64,000 bases of DNA, taken from Nocardia crassostreae. GTDB taxonomy: Bacteria > Actinomycetota > Actinomycetes > Mycobacteriales > Mycobacteriaceae. The stretch lies in the NCBI RefSeq assembly GCF_001613405.1, contig NZ_BDCH01000006.1, forward strand, positions 1 to 64,000. Direction: 5' to 3'. Shown here piece by piece: positions 26,129 to 36,853 of the stretch. The notes under the pieces were generated by a model, which was given only the letters and a program-made list of their open reading frames with translations, did no database searches and was not told the DNA's origin. The position numbers were made by a program, and so were the translations under genes. Positions within the stretch are counted from its first letter, which is position 1, and each line of letters starts with the position of its first letter.

Positions 26129-26505
26129 TTTGGTTTCCTCGTCTCATCGGCTATGCGCCGCAGCATGTTCCGGACCACGACGCGATGGCCGCCGCTGCCG
26201 ATGACCAGGGCTTTGTAGATACTGCCCCCGATTCCGGGGAAGACAGCGTGACTTTCGGCGGTGATGCGCGTTTTGCCCGGTTCTATCTCGTCGAGCAGGA
26301 AGGTGAGCCGGTATCGAGAGAACGGATGCTGCCCTTTCGCCGCCAATCGGCGGGGCGGATCGGCCTCGTCCAGGGTGAATCCGCTGAACAGTGTGCTCAA
26401 ATCATCAGGGTTCTTGCAGGTCGTGCGCAGCAGAGCAGCCCATGTCTGCGCGGGATCGGCGGTGACTACTCTGGAATGCGAATCGATATAGGGCAAATGC
26501 TCCAT
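26125..26505 (-). CDS. SRPBCC-like protein, first gene of a TetR-controlled pair
   Basis: 126 residues. SHSRVVTADPAQTWAALLRTT, YRLTFLLDEIEPGKTRITAES and a C-terminal helix HRVVVRNMLRRIADE fit a small START-like fold. Start ATG 26505 (MEHLPYIDSHSRVV) is chosen because the longer antisense frame runs through the divergent tetR gene. Only 21 bp separate its start codon from that of tetR. Confidence 0.7.
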   Translation of the reverse strand: MEHLPYIDSHSRVVTADPAQTWAALLRTTCKNPDDLSTLFSGFTLDEADPPRRLAAKGQHPFSRYRLTFLLDEIEPGKTRITAESHAVFPGIGGSIYKALVIGSGGHRVVVRNMLRRIADETRKPK

Positions 26506-26526
26506 ATAGAAGGACTGTACTAGTTC

Positions 26527-27117
26527 ATGGCACCTCCCCGGAAGCACGACACCGACGTGATCCTCGACGCAGTCCGCACCCTGGTGCTGCGCGACGGTCC
26601 GCGCGCGGCCAGCGTGGCCGCCATCGCGGACGCCAGCGGCGCCCCGGTCGGCACGCTCTACCACCGCTTCGGCAATCGCAACGGCGTACTCACCGCGGCG
26701 TGGATCCGCGCGCTGGAACGCTTCCAAGCCCGGGTGCTCGCCGCCGCCGAACAGGAGGATCCGCTCGAGGCCGGGGTCGCCATGAGCGCCGCCTCCATCA
26801 CCTTCGGCCGCGAATGTCAGGAGGACGCCAAACTGCTCCTCAACCTGCGCGTCAGCGATCTGCTCGACGGTGCGCCCGATACCGAGTTCCGTGAGCGGCT
26901 CGCCACCATGAACGCCCCGCTCATCGAGCAGCTGCACCGGGTGACGCTGGGTGTCTACGGCTCCGCCGGGCCGCGTGAAATCGATGCGGTGGCAAGGGCG
27001 ATCGTCGATCTCCCCTATGCCACCCTGCGCCGCCACGCCCATGCCGAATCGCTGCCGGACTGGCTGGACGACGATATCGCCACCGCGACCCGCACACTGC
27101 TCACGACTCGACCCTGA
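26527..27117 (+). CDS. TetR-family transcriptional regulator
   Basis: 196 residues. N-terminal helix-turn-helix AASVAAIADASGAPVGTLYHRFGNRNGVLTAAW is a clear TetR_N domain; the rest is an all-alpha ligand domain. Divergent from the SRPBCC pair with a 21-bp gap, so binding there would overlap both start regions. The nearest purine-rich stretch (agaagga, 26508-26514) is 12 nt before its ATG; a leaderless transcript is possible. Likely controls itself and the SRPBCC genes. Confidence 0.9.
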   Translation: MAPPRKHDTDVILDAVRTLVLRDGPRAASVAAIADASGAPVGTLYHRFGNRNGVLTAAWIRALERFQARVLAAAEQEDPLEAGVAMSAASITFGRECQEDAKLLLNLRVSDLLDGAPDTEFRERLATMNAPLIEQLHRVTLGVYGSAGPREIDAVARAIVDLPYATLRRHAHAESLPDWLDDDIATATRTLLTTRP

Positions 27118-27125
27118 AAAGGAAA

Positions 27126-27158
27126 AAGGGGGGTGGGGGCTAAGCCCCCACCCCCCTT
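27126..27158. terminator. Long G/C hairpin terminator between tetR and glfT2
   Basis: Arms 27126-27141 and 27143-27158 are perfectly complementary (aaggggggtgggggct and its complement), with the inner bases forming the turn. It is followed by a gcctgcggcgcc flank that also recurs, inverted, near 37477-37520. Serves the convergent tetR and glfT2 genes. Confidence 0.65.
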
Positions 27159-27253
27159 AGCCTGCGGCGCCGAACCGCGCCCACACCCACCGGGCGGCGC
27201 AGGCCGCGCGACACCCACCGTTCAGCAGTGCGGGGCCGCGCCCGCGCTGCTGC

Positions 27254-29158
27254 CTACTTCTCCTGGTTGATGCCGTAGAGGCGTTCCCAGTTTTCGCGGC
27301 TGGTCAGTTCCGGCATGGCGGCGCGCCAGCGGTTCTGGAGGGTGGGGAGTTCCTTGCGGAGTTGCTTCAGCAGCTTGTAGGCACGCAGCAGGAGGCGGCG
27401 GGCGGTTGCCTTGTCGCGCTTGCGGATTCGGACGCCGGATTGGGAGGCGTCGGTGACCACCACGTGGTCGAAGAGGGAGACGTGCCACCAGTGGGCGTCT
27501 TCGCGGGTGATGCCCACGAGGCCGTGCTGGGTGCGGCCGGTCCACTGGTTGAGGGCGCGCTTGAAGAGGATGAGGAGGCGGCGGCTGGGTTCGCCTCCGG
27601 CGCGGCGCAGGTGGATGTGCGACTGCGGGACCGGCGCGGTGGCGGCCGGGTGTTTGATGGTTTCGGGGTAGTCCGAGCGGGAGCCGCGGGCGGCGGCCAG
27701 GGCGGCGATACCGCCGTCGCGCAGGGCTTCCGGGCCCTTCAGGTAGTCCTCGATGCCCTGCAGGGTGGTGTGGGCCAGGCCGTACTGCATGCCGACCAGG
27801 TATTCGCCGATCTCCCGGAACAGCTGGCGGGTAATGGCTTTCGGATCCAGATCGGTGTGCAGGGAGGAGACGATGAGCGAGTTGCGCGAGGAGAAGTAGC
27901 GCGCCCAGTCGTCGAAATCCTTCCAGTAGAAGTCGGCGTGCCACACCGCGGCATTCGGCAGCGTGACGGTGACGAAACCGTTCTCCCGGGCGCGCAGGCC
28001 GTATTCGACATCGTCCCACTGGAAGAAGATCGGCACCGGCAGACCGATGCGGGCCACCACCTCGGCGGGGATGAGGCAGGTCCACCAGGCGTTGTACCCG
28101 GCGTCCACGCGGCGTTCCTGGTTCTTCTTGAGCATGCTGGTATTGCGCAGCGCCTTGGACACCTTCTGGCCGTGCCGCAGCTTGCCCAGATTCGTCTCCT
28201 CCGCACCGACATTCAGGTAGTCGGGGTTGTAGAGGAACAGCATCTGCGCGCCGACCAGCGTCGGCTCGACGGTCATATTGGCGAAGGCGTTGAGCCGCAG
28301 GACCGTTTCCGGCTCGCACAGGATGTCGTCATCCATGAGGATGACGTCGGCGTGCTCATTGGCCGCGGACACCTCGTAGAGCCCGCGCGTGAAACCGCCC
28401 GCGCCACCGAGATTCGGCTGCCGGATATAGCGCAGCTTGTCGCCGAACTTGGGTTCGGTCTCAAGGAACAGCGGCTGATCCTGCACCAGATCGGTGCCCT
28501 GATCGACGACGTAGACGGCGTCGATGGCCACCAGCACGGTCGGATCGGAGGCCAGCGCGGCCACCGTCTGCGCGCAGTCGGGCGCGCGGTTGAACGTGCA
28601 GATGGCAATGGCCACCGGGCGCACATGATCGGGCGCGGCCGCGGTCCATTCCAGATCGGTAATGGTGACCTCGCCGCCGATGGCGTCGATCTCCACCCAG
28701 ATGGCGCCGCCGTCGATATACATGTCGAGGTTGGCGCCGAGCACGATGCGACCGGTTTCCCGGGTCTCCGCCGTGGCCACGACCCGTCGGTGCCCGGCGA
28801 TATCGGAGGCCGCCAGCCGCACCTTGGTCTTACCGGTGACCTCGAGGGTCATGCCGACCTCGACGGCGGTGACCGTGGTCCAGCGCTGCCAGTACGCGGC
28901 GGCGAAGCGGCCGAAGTAGGTATTGGTGCTGACGGTGGCGCCCTTGTCCATCCGCAGGCTGAACCGTTCCCGGTGCGCCTTGCCGCCCTTCACGAGCGCG
29001 TACAGCTCCTCGCTGATCCGCGGGGCCGGACCGTGGAACAGGCCGCGCTGTAGCACCAGCCGCTCGGGCGCCGCATGGTCCGCGCGTAGCGTCGCGGGGG
29101 CCCCGGCGGTCGGCCGGTCATTGATTTCGGTCACGGCTTGTCCAGCCGACGCATCCAT
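27254..29158 (-). CDS. glfT2: Galactofuranosyltransferase GlfT2
   Basis: 634 residues, close to the ~637 of M. tuberculosis GlfT2 (Rv3808c). N-terminal beta-barrel domain, GT-A core with AIAICTFNR, RQPNLGGAGGF, DDD at 276-278 (ILMDDDILCEP), acceptor-site W381-D382-D383 (FFQWDDVEYG), H407 (AVWHADF) and a helical C-terminal domain. Established role: processive polymerase making the alternating beta-1,5/1,6 galactofuranan. In mycobacteria it sits beside glf; here it neighbours a gtrA gene on the same strand (~125 bp gap), and no glf is in the window. Confidence 0.95.
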   Translation of the reverse strand: MDASAGQAVTEINDRPTAGAPATLRADHAAPERLVLQRGLFHGPAPRISEELYALVKGGKAHRERFSLRMDKGATVSTNTYFGRFAAAYWQRWTTVTAVEVGMTLEVTGKTKVRLAASDIAGHRRVVATAETRETGRIVLGANLDMYIDGGAIWVEIDAIGGEVTITDLEWTAAAPDHVRPVAIAICTFNRAPDCAQTVAALASDPTVLVAIDAVYVVDQGTDLVQDQPLFLETEPKFGDKLRYIRQPNLGGAGGFTRGLYEVSAANEHADVILMDDDILCEPETVLRLNAFANMTVEPTLVGAQMLFLYNPDYLNVGAEETNLGKLRHGQKVSKALRNTSMLKKNQERRVDAGYNAWWTCLIPAEVVARIGLPVPIFFQWDDVEYGLRARENGFVTVTLPNAAVWHADFYWKDFDDWARYFSSRNSLIVSSLHTDLDPKAITRQLFREIGEYLVGMQYGLAHTTLQGIEDYLKGPEALRDGGIAALAAARGSRSDYPETIKHPAATAPVPQSHIHLRRAGGEPSRRLLILFKRALNQWTGRTQHGLVGITREDAHWWHVSLFDHVVVTDASQSGVRIRKRDKATARRLLLRAYKLLKQLRKELPTLQNRWRAAMPELTSRENWERLYGINQEK

Positions 29159-29282
29159 GAATCCCTCGACATCCCTCGATCACAACAGACACCGGCACAC
29201 CCGACGTGGAACGCACCTCCACTGTCACGCACGGCGGGGCGAGAATACCAACCGACTCGCCAGACAGCAGTGTGAACCCGCG

Positions 29283-29780
29283 CTAACGATCGGTATCCCG
29301 CGCGGGCGTGAACACGAATTTCCCGTATGCCCAGTAGCGGAACCCCATCGCCACCGCCTGACCGACGATGGTGCCGGAGATGTTGTCCGCCAAGGGACTG
29401 TCCAGTCCGAGGACATAGCGCGAGAATCCGAGACAGCCCGACTGGAGGCCGATGGCCATCACGTTGAGCAGTGCGTAAACCAGAATATGGCGGCCATTAT
29501 TGCCGCTCTCGTGATCGGAATAGGTCCACCCTTTGTTGCCGAAATAGGTGACCACGGTGGCGGTGAGAATGGCGATGATCTTGGCCGGTACCGGCGAGTG
29601 GAACAGCGGCCCTTCCCCGCCCCAGAACACCAGCCCGTTGTAGACGCCCGCGTCGACCAGGAAGCCGATCGTGCCGACCACGACGAATGCGCCGATGCCC
29701 TGGCGTAGCGCGGCCTTCACCTTGCCGACCAGGGATTGCGGAACGGGTTCGGTCACGGTCGCCGACTCACTGCTGGACAC
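29283..29780 (-). CDS. GtrA-family membrane protein
   Basis: 165 residues with four hydrophobic segments and the family pattern GIGAFVVVGTIGFLVDAGVYN, ATVVTYFGNKGWTYSDH and a final FRYWAYGKFVF. GtrA proteins are proposed to flip polyprenyl-phosphate sugars or to support the partner glycosyltransferase. Divergent from a polyprenyl-P glycosyltransferase gene. GTG 29780 is chosen; GTG 29810 is the longest alternative. Confidence 0.85.
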   Translation of the reverse strand: MSSSESATVTEPVPQSLVGKVKAALRQGIGAFVVVGTIGFLVDAGVYNGLVFWGGEGPLFHSPVPAKIIAILTATVVTYFGNKGWTYSDHESGNNGRHILVYALLNVMAIGLQSGCLGFSRYVLGLDSPLADNISGTIVGQAVAMGFRYWAYGKFVFTPARDTDR

Positions 29781-29878
29781 CCGGCCGACGGTACCGCAGG
29801 CCCGCCCCACCCATATATCCCAACGGGTCGGGTACCCTCCCCGTGTTCGTATTCGCCTCCGATCAGAGGATTGACCGG

Positions 29879-30852
29879 GTGGACTCCACCGAGCTTCGCA
29901 TTGCCGCCATAGTGCCGTGCCACAACGAAGAGGCAGCGGTGGCGAAGGTTGTCACCGACCTCAAGGCCGCCGTTCCCGGAATCGTCGTCTATGTCTACGA
30001 CAACCGCAGTACCGACGCCACCGCGGCGCGTGCGGCGGAGGCGGGCGCGATCGTGCGCAGCGAATACCGCAAGGGCAAGGGCAATGTGGTGCGGCGCGCG
30101 TTCGCCGATATCGAGGCCGATATCTATTTGATGATCGACGGCGACGACACCTACGACGCCTTCGCCGCCCCGAAGATGATCGAGGCGCTGCTGACCGGCC
30201 CGTACGACCATGTGCTCGGCGTGCGCCGCGAGCTGGCGGGCGAGGCCGCCTACCGCCCGGGTCACGCCACCGGCAACAAGGTGCTCAACGGCGTGGTCGC
30301 GCAGGTGTTCGGCGAGAATGTCGAAGACATGCTGAGCGGCTACCGGGTGTTCTCCCGGCGCTTCGTGAAGAGCTTCCCCGCGGTGTCGAAGGAATTCGAG
30401 ATCGAGACCGAGCTGACCGTGCATTCGCTACATCTGCGGGTCCCGCAGACCTCGGTGCCGGTCGGTTTCAAGGATCGCCCCGCGGGCAGCGAATCCAAGC
30501 TGCGCACCTATCACGACGGCTTCAAGATCCTGAACCTCATCGTCGGCCTGGCCCGGCACGAACGGCCGGTTGCCTTCTACGGCGTGTTCGGACCCTGGCC
30601 TGGATTCTGTCGGTCGTGCTCATCACCCCGATCGTGATCGAGTTCTACCGGATTCACGAGGTGCCGCGGTTCCCGACGCTGTTCCTGGGCTTCACCCTGC
30701 TGCTGCTCGGCTCGCTGGCCTGGACCGCGGGCCTGGTCCTGGACGGTATCCGCCGGTCCCGGCACGAGGCGGCGCGCCTGGTCTACCTGCGCTATTCCGC
30801 GGTCGGAACCGATGAACCCGCGACCGAACGGCCGGGCGGTTCGCGGCGATGA
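29879..30852 (+). pseudogene. Polyprenyl-phosphate glycosyltransferase (GT2), frameshifted near 30590
   Basis: GTG 29879 with ribosome site agagga. GT2 fold: IAAIVPCHNEEAAVAKVV, YVYDNRSTDATA, MIDGDDTYDA (metal-binding DxD) and DMLSGYRVFSRRF, as in dolichol/decaprenyl-phosphate sugar synthases. The frame ends abruptly at 30637 with GPWPGFCRSCSSPRS. The expected membrane tail (LAWILSVVLITPIVIEF...) continues in the +2 frame to 30852, whose stop overlaps the next ATG by 4 bp. One missing base near 30590-30593 restores a complete protein. Either a real mutation or an assembly error. Related to M. tuberculosis Rv3631 by type and GtrA neighbour. Confidence 0.85.
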
Positions 30853-32534
30853 CCATCCGGACCGAACCGGATGCCACGAACGATTCGCCCGCCCTTGCCG
30901 CGCATTCCGGCAATGGCACAGCAGAATCGGACGTTGTGGTAACAACCGACGAAACCGGCATGACCGCGACGACCGCGCCCGCAGCTGAGCCCACCGAGAC
31001 CGCAGCCGAGCCGACCGCGACCGCGACCAAGCCCGCGGAGCAGGTCGCGCCCACCGGCCTGCGGCGGACGCTGGCCGGGGTCGAGCGGCGATTCGGCTCG
31101 GCGACACTGGTTTTCCTCCTGCTCGCCGGTGTCTTCGGCGCCGTGTTCTCCGTGGTCACGCCGCCGTTCTGGGGTCATGACGAGATCACCCAGTTCGGCC
31201 GGGCCTACCAGGTGGCGCACGGCGGGATCACGCCGCAGAAGATTCACGACACGCGCGGACCCGCCTGGGGCGGGCAGGTGCCGGTGAGCATCGACGCGCT
31301 CATGAGCTACGCCTTCCACGACTATCAGCAGAATCCGGAAGAACCGGATCCGATGGTGGCCGACGCGGGCGCCTACGACCGGCTCGGCAAGGCGCCGGTG
31401 TCGGCCAAGACCTCCGAGGTCTGGTTCACCAATACCGCCGCGTACTCGCCGATTCCGTACCTACCCCCGGCCGCGGGCATCCGCATCGCCGAAGCCCTGG
31501 ACCTGAGCGTCGGCGGCATGATCATGGCGACCCGCTGGGCGGGCCTGCTCGCCTATCTGGTGATCGTCGGCTTCGCCATCCGGATCCTGCGCGGGCATCG
31601 CATCCAGTGGCTGGCCCTGACGGTGGCGGTGCTGCCGATCGCGCTGTTCCAGGCCGGTACGGTCACCGCCGACACGGTGACCAACGCGCTGGCGCTGCTG
31701 GTGTCGGCGCTCATTGTGAAGGGCCTGTTCCTGGGCGAGCGGCTGAGCCGCCCGGAGACCGTCGCGGCGTGCGCCGCCACCATCCTGCTGCCGGTGTGCA
31801 AGCCGACCTACGTGCTGCTGGCCATGCTGACCGTGTTGATTCCCGCGCGCCGCTTCGGTTTCGGCAATGCCGAGCGCCCGGCCGTGTGGCAGCGCGCGCT
31901 GCCGTGGGTGTGCGCGGCCATCGGCGGCGCGGCCTTCGCGGCGTGGATGAGGATCGCCGCCCCGACCGGCGACGGTATGAGCCTCATGCGCCCCGAGCAC
32001 CAGTGGGGCACGGTGCGCCCGGGCGATCAGCTGAAGGACATCCTCGGCGATCCGCTGCATTTCCTCAGCGTGTTCGGCGACTCCATCGCACTGCGCGATC
32101 AGCGCTGGTTCACCCAGTTCTTCGGTGAACTCGGTTTCGCCTATATCGATGTCCCGGCCATCACCATTCTGGCCTGCCTGCTGGCCTTCGCGGTGAGCTT
32201 CGGCATCTCCGATCGCATGAGCGCCGAGAGCGCGAATACGGTGCGCACCTGGCTGATCGCGCTGACCATTCTGGCCAGCGTGGCCATGATCTACGTGACG
32301 CTCTATATGTCGTTCACGCCGGTCGGCTACTACATCATCGACGGTGTGCAGGGCCGCTATTTCGTGCCGCTCGCGCTGCTCGGTTTCGCGGTGATCCTGC
32401 GCTGGATGCCATTGCGGCTCACCGATGCCCGGGGCCGCACGCCCTCGCGCGGTCCGGCCATCGCGGTGAGCGTGGCGACCGCGGTCGCATTGATCGCCGC
32501 GATCGCCAAGTACTCCAGCATCGTCTGGGGCTGA
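30849..32534 (+). CDS. DUF2142-type polytopic membrane protein, likely GT-C glycosyltransferase
   Basis: 561 residues. A disordered Thr/Ala/Glu-rich cytoplasmic N-terminus (~70 residues), then about ten membrane helices. After the first helix a loop contains PPFWGHDEITQFGRAYQ, an acidic pair of the GT-C kind, and the long loop GGQVPVSIDALMSYAF. GT-C enzymes use polyprenyl-phosphate sugars outside the membrane. Its start overlaps the end of the restored upstream glycosyltransferase by 4 bp; with the gtrA gene this resembles a three-component (flippase, synthase, transferase) surface glycosylation set. Acceptor unknown. Confidence 0.75.
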   Translation: MTIRTEPDATNDSPALAAHSGNGTAESDVVVTTDETGMTATTAPAAEPTETAAEPTATATKPAEQVAPTGLRRTLAGVERRFGSATLVFLLLAGVFGAVFSVVTPPFWGHDEITQFGRAYQVAHGGITPQKIHDTRGPAWGGQVPVSIDALMSYAFHDYQQNPEEPDPMVADAGAYDRLGKAPVSAKTSEVWFTNTAAYSPIPYLPPAAGIRIAEALDLSVGGMIMATRWAGLLAYLVIVGFAIRILRGHRIQWLALTVAVLPIALFQAGTVTADTVTNALALLVSALIVKGLFLGERLSRPETVAACAATILLPVCKPTYVLLAMLTVLIPARRFGFGNAERPAVWQRALPWVCAAIGGAAFAAWMRIAAPTGDGMSLMRPEHQWGTVRPGDQLKDILGDPLHFLSVFGDSIALRDQRWFTQFFGELGFAYIDVPAITILACLLAFAVSFGISDRMSAESANTVRTWLIALTILASVAMIYVTLYMSFTPVGYYIIDGVQGRYFVPLALLGFAVILRWMPLRLTDARGRTPSRGPAIAVSVATAVALIAAIAKYSSIVWG

Positions 32535-33975
<1,441 letters not shown>

Positions 33976-34671
33976 ATGCTGATGAGGAAATTCGCCGCCA
34001 CGTCGGCGCTGCTGATCGCTGCCATGGGCATCACCGCCGGTACCGTCAATGCCGCGCCCGCCGCCGAGGCCGACGCGATCAACTACGCGGCCACCACGAC
34101 CGAGACCTCCACGATCATCCGGACCGATGCCGGTTCCATGGTCGTCGAGGATGGTGTCTTCAAGATCAAGGCCGCCAACGGCACCGTCGTCGCGGGCACC
34201 GAACTCAAGTTCCGTGTCGACGATTTCGAGTTCCCGATCGCCGCGGAGATCACCGATCGGACCGCCACCCTGACCCCGGAGTTCACCGAGGAGAAGGCCG
34301 TCTACAAGCCGGTCGCCCTGCCGTACGAGAACCAGGCCCCCTGGAAGTCCGAGTACGACCGTGAGGTCGCGGCCTTCAACCGCCTGAAGGACACCATCGC
34401 CATGGGCGCCACCATCGGCACCCTGGCCGGTGGCATCGGCGGCGCGGCCCTGGGCTGCGTCATCGGCGCCGGTGTCGGCTTCGCCGCCACCACCCCGCTG
34501 CTGCTCATGTTCGGCGCGGGCCCGCTCGGCGGCTGCCTCGTCGGCGCCAGCCTGGTCGGCTTCCTGGGCACCCTCGCCGGTCAGATCTTCGTGACCGCCC
34601 CGGTCGCCATCCTGGCCGCGGTGCAGTACTTCACCACCGTCAACCAGCCTTTCACCCCACCGGCCAAGTAA
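33976..34671 (+). CDS. Secreted/membrane protein with C-terminal glycine-zipper
   Basis: 231 residues. Sec signal peptide ending in VNAAPAA, a ~80-residue charged beta-rich domain (DAGSMVVEDGVFKIKAANG, LKFRVDDFEFPIAAEITDRT), a short linker, then ~90 residues of Gly/Ala-rich hydrophobic sequence (MGATIGTLAGGIGGAALGC, GAGVGFAATTPLLLMFGAG) with glycine-zipper spacing and two cysteines. This layout suggests an exported protein that can insert in or associate with the envelope, possibly oligomeric. No named family recalled with certainty; similar exported proteins occur in Nocardia and Rhodococcus. An alternative start is ATG 33982. Confidence 0.75.
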   Translation: MLMRKFAATSALLIAAMGITAGTVNAAPAAEADAINYAATTTETSTIIRTDAGSMVVEDGVFKIKAANGTVVAGTELKFRVDDFEFPIAAEITDRTATLTPEFTEEKAVYKPVALPYENQAPWKSEYDREVAAFNRLKDTIAMGATIGTLAGGIGGAALGCVIGAGVGFAATTPLLLMFGAGPLGGCLVGASLVGFLGTLAGQIFVTAPVAILAAVQYFTTVNQPFTPPAK

Positions 34672-34690
34672 TTCCGGCAGGTATTGCGCC

Positions 34691-34730
34691 GCGAAGCCCC
34701 GCCCGGACCACCCGGGCGGGGCTTCGCTCT
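34691..34730 (+). terminator. Strong terminator of the secreted protein gene
   Basis: Perfect 16-bp stem (34691-34706 with 34712-34727) with a 5-nt loop, beginning 20 bp after the stop and followed by a short pyrimidine tail. Also lies beyond the end of the convergent hydrolase. Confidence 0.75.
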
Positions 34731-34748
34731 TTCCCGGCTTCGCGTGGA

Positions 34749-35735
34749 TCAGGCGGTGCGCGCGACGCTTTCGGCGGCAATGCGGGCGCGCACGAATTGT
34801 GCGACATGGGCCAGGGCGGCCCGGATCTCCGGCATAGTCGGGAAGATGGCCATGAAGGCGTGCACCTGTCCGCGCCAGATCTCCAGCGTGGCAGGCACAC
34901 CCGCCTGTGCCAGCCGCTGCGCCATGATCTCGCTGTCGCGCCGCAGCACCTCGTCCTCGGCGACAATGAGCAGGGCGGGCGGCAATCCGGCGAGGCTGGC
35001 ATTGACCGGTGACAGTTCCGGATCGAGGCGGCCGTTCACCTCGGCGCCCATCTTGACCACCGACTCCAGCGCGGAGAGCGGAATCAGCGGATCCCGGCGC
35101 AGATTCGGATGCGCGCGCTTCTCGGTGCAGTCCAGATCCAGTGCGGGACACATCCCCACCAGGCCCGCGGGCACCGGCAGTCAGGCATCGCGGGCCCGCA
35201 GCGCGGTCGCGAAACTCAGGTAGCCGCCCGCGGAATCGCCCGCGAAGACAATGCGGGAGGGGTCCGCGCCGTGGCCGAGCAGCCAGCGATAGGCGGTCAG
35301 GCAGTCGTCGATCGCCCCGGCGAAATCTGTTTCGGGCAGCTGCCGGTACTCCACGCTCACCACCGGCAGTCCGGTGCGGCGGGCCAGCGCGGCCACCACG
35401 GGCCGGTGGGTGTCCAGGCCGCACAGGAAGAAGCCGCCGCCGTGCATGTACATGACGGCGCCGTCGCGCAGCGAGCGCCGCGCGCCCGCGGGCCGGATGA
35501 TCTCCATGCGGAAACCGTTGAGCCGCACCTGCTCCCGTTCCACGCCGCGCGGGGACGGCCGAAGTTTGGCCAGCCCGTTGATGACTCCCGCGACCAGGGG
35601 CATGGTAGCGGCGGTGACGGGCACGCTCTCGCCGAGCGTTTTGATCAGCAATGCTCGGCAGCCCAGTGCCAGGGCTTGTGAATAGCGGCTGCCCCCACTG
35701 GGATTGACGACGTCGTTGTTGCCGGTGGCTGCCAT
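34749..35735 (-). pseudogene. Alpha/beta hydrolase (HSL/fold-3 type) with an in-frame TGA
   Basis: Both halves are in one frame. The first (35735-35184) has the oxyanion motif YMHGGGFFLCG and nucleophile FAGDSAGGYL; the second (35180-34749) has the acid loop LLIVAEDEVLRRD and histidine WRGQVHAF. A single TGA at 35181-35183 splits them between ATALRARDA and LPVPAGLVGMCPALDLD. The family usually has glycine there (GGA), so a one-base change explains the stop. Without read-through only a truncated, inactive N-terminal half is made. Readout by selenocysteine is not suggested by the family. Confidence 0.85.
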
Positions 35736-35980
35736 GGCGCACCTACCCTCCGCTGACGCGCCGGGCCATCGACGAGGGGAACCGGCAACAGCCCGGCGCC
35801 CGGCGGCGAGACTCTCGGCGCTGAGATCTCACATAGTGCCGTTTCAGAACACCATGGGGAACGTGACCTACGCAACATTTATGGCACCATCGGCGCGGCG
35901 GTAAACGGCCGTGATCGATTCGAGGTCCACTCGGAACCTCCCCGCGCCGACTCTCGACCGAACTGGCAGACTGCTGTGAC

Positions 35981-36853
35981 ATGCGCGGAATCATCCTGGC
36001 CGGTGGCACCGGGTCGCGTTTGCACCCGATCACGCGCGGGGTGAGCAAACAGCTGGTGCCGGTCTACGACAAACCGATGGTGTACTACCCCCTGTCCACC
36101 CTCATGCTGGCCGGAATCCGGGACATCCTGGTGATCACCACCCCCGAGGACGCCCCGGCCTTCGCACGCCTGCTCGGCGACGGCAGCCAGTTCGGGCTCT
36201 CCCTCAGCTATATCGTCCAGCCCGAACCCGACGGGCTGGCCCGCGCGTTCGTCCTGGGCGCGGACCATATCGGCACGGATACGGCCGCACTCGTACTGGG
36301 CGACAACATCTTCCACGGACCGGGCCTGGGCACCGGCCTGGCACGCTTCGAAAAGCTGGACGGCGGCGCGGTGTTCGCCTACCGGGTATCGGATCCGACC
36401 GCCTACGGCGTGGTCGAATTCGCCGACGGCAAAGCCATTTCCATCGAGGAGAAGCCGAAGGCGCCGCGGTCGAACTACGCCATCCCGGGGCTGTACTTCT
36501 ACGACAACGATGTCATCGAGATCGCGCGGGGGCTGCAGCCGTCCGCGCGCGGCGAATACGAGATCACCGATATCAACCGGGCGTATCTCGAGCAGGGCCG
36601 CCTCCAGGTGGACGTGCTGCAACTGGGCACCGCCTGGCTGGACACCGGCACCTTCGATTCGCTGCTCGATGCCGCCAACTATGTCCGCACCATCGAGGAA
36701 CGGCAGGGCCTCAAGATCGGCGTGCCGGAGGAGGTGGCCTGGCGCATGGGCTTCATCACCGACGACGAATTGCGGGCGCTGGCCGAACCGCTGGTGCGCT
36801 CCGGATACGGCGCCTACCTGCTGGGCCTGCTGGAACTGGGACGGGACCACTGA
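35981..36853 (+). CDS. rmlA: Glucose-1-phosphate thymidylyltransferase RmlA
   Basis: 290 residues. Nucleotide-binding signature [29 protein letters not shown] split over the first 35 residues, [26 protein letters not shown] and [14 protein letters not shown] match RmlA. First step of dTDP-L-rhamnose synthesis. Its stop overlaps the rmlC start (TGATG), giving a coupled rmlA-rmlC operon. Divergent from the broken hydrolase, with about 245 bp of upstream DNA. Confidence 0.96.
   Translation: MRGIILAGGTGSRLHPITRGVSKQLVPVYDKPMVYYPLSTLMLAGIRDILVITTPEDAPAFARLLGDGSQFGLSLSYIVQPEPDGLARAFVLGADHIGTDTAALVLGDNIFHGPGLGTGLARFEKLDGGAVFAYRVSDPTAYGVVEFADGKAISIEEKPKAPRSNYAIPGLYFYDNDVIEIARGLQPSARGEYEITDINRAYLEQGRLQVDVLQLGTAWLDTGTFDSLLDAANYVRTIEERQGLKIGVPEEVAWRMGFITDDELRALAEPLVRSGYGAYLLGLLELGRDH

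Noticed and set aside
35181..35183. TGA as selenocysteine codon
   Set aside because: The residue is not catalytic in this hydrolase family and no downstream SECIS-like need is suggested; a nonsense mutation is simpler.
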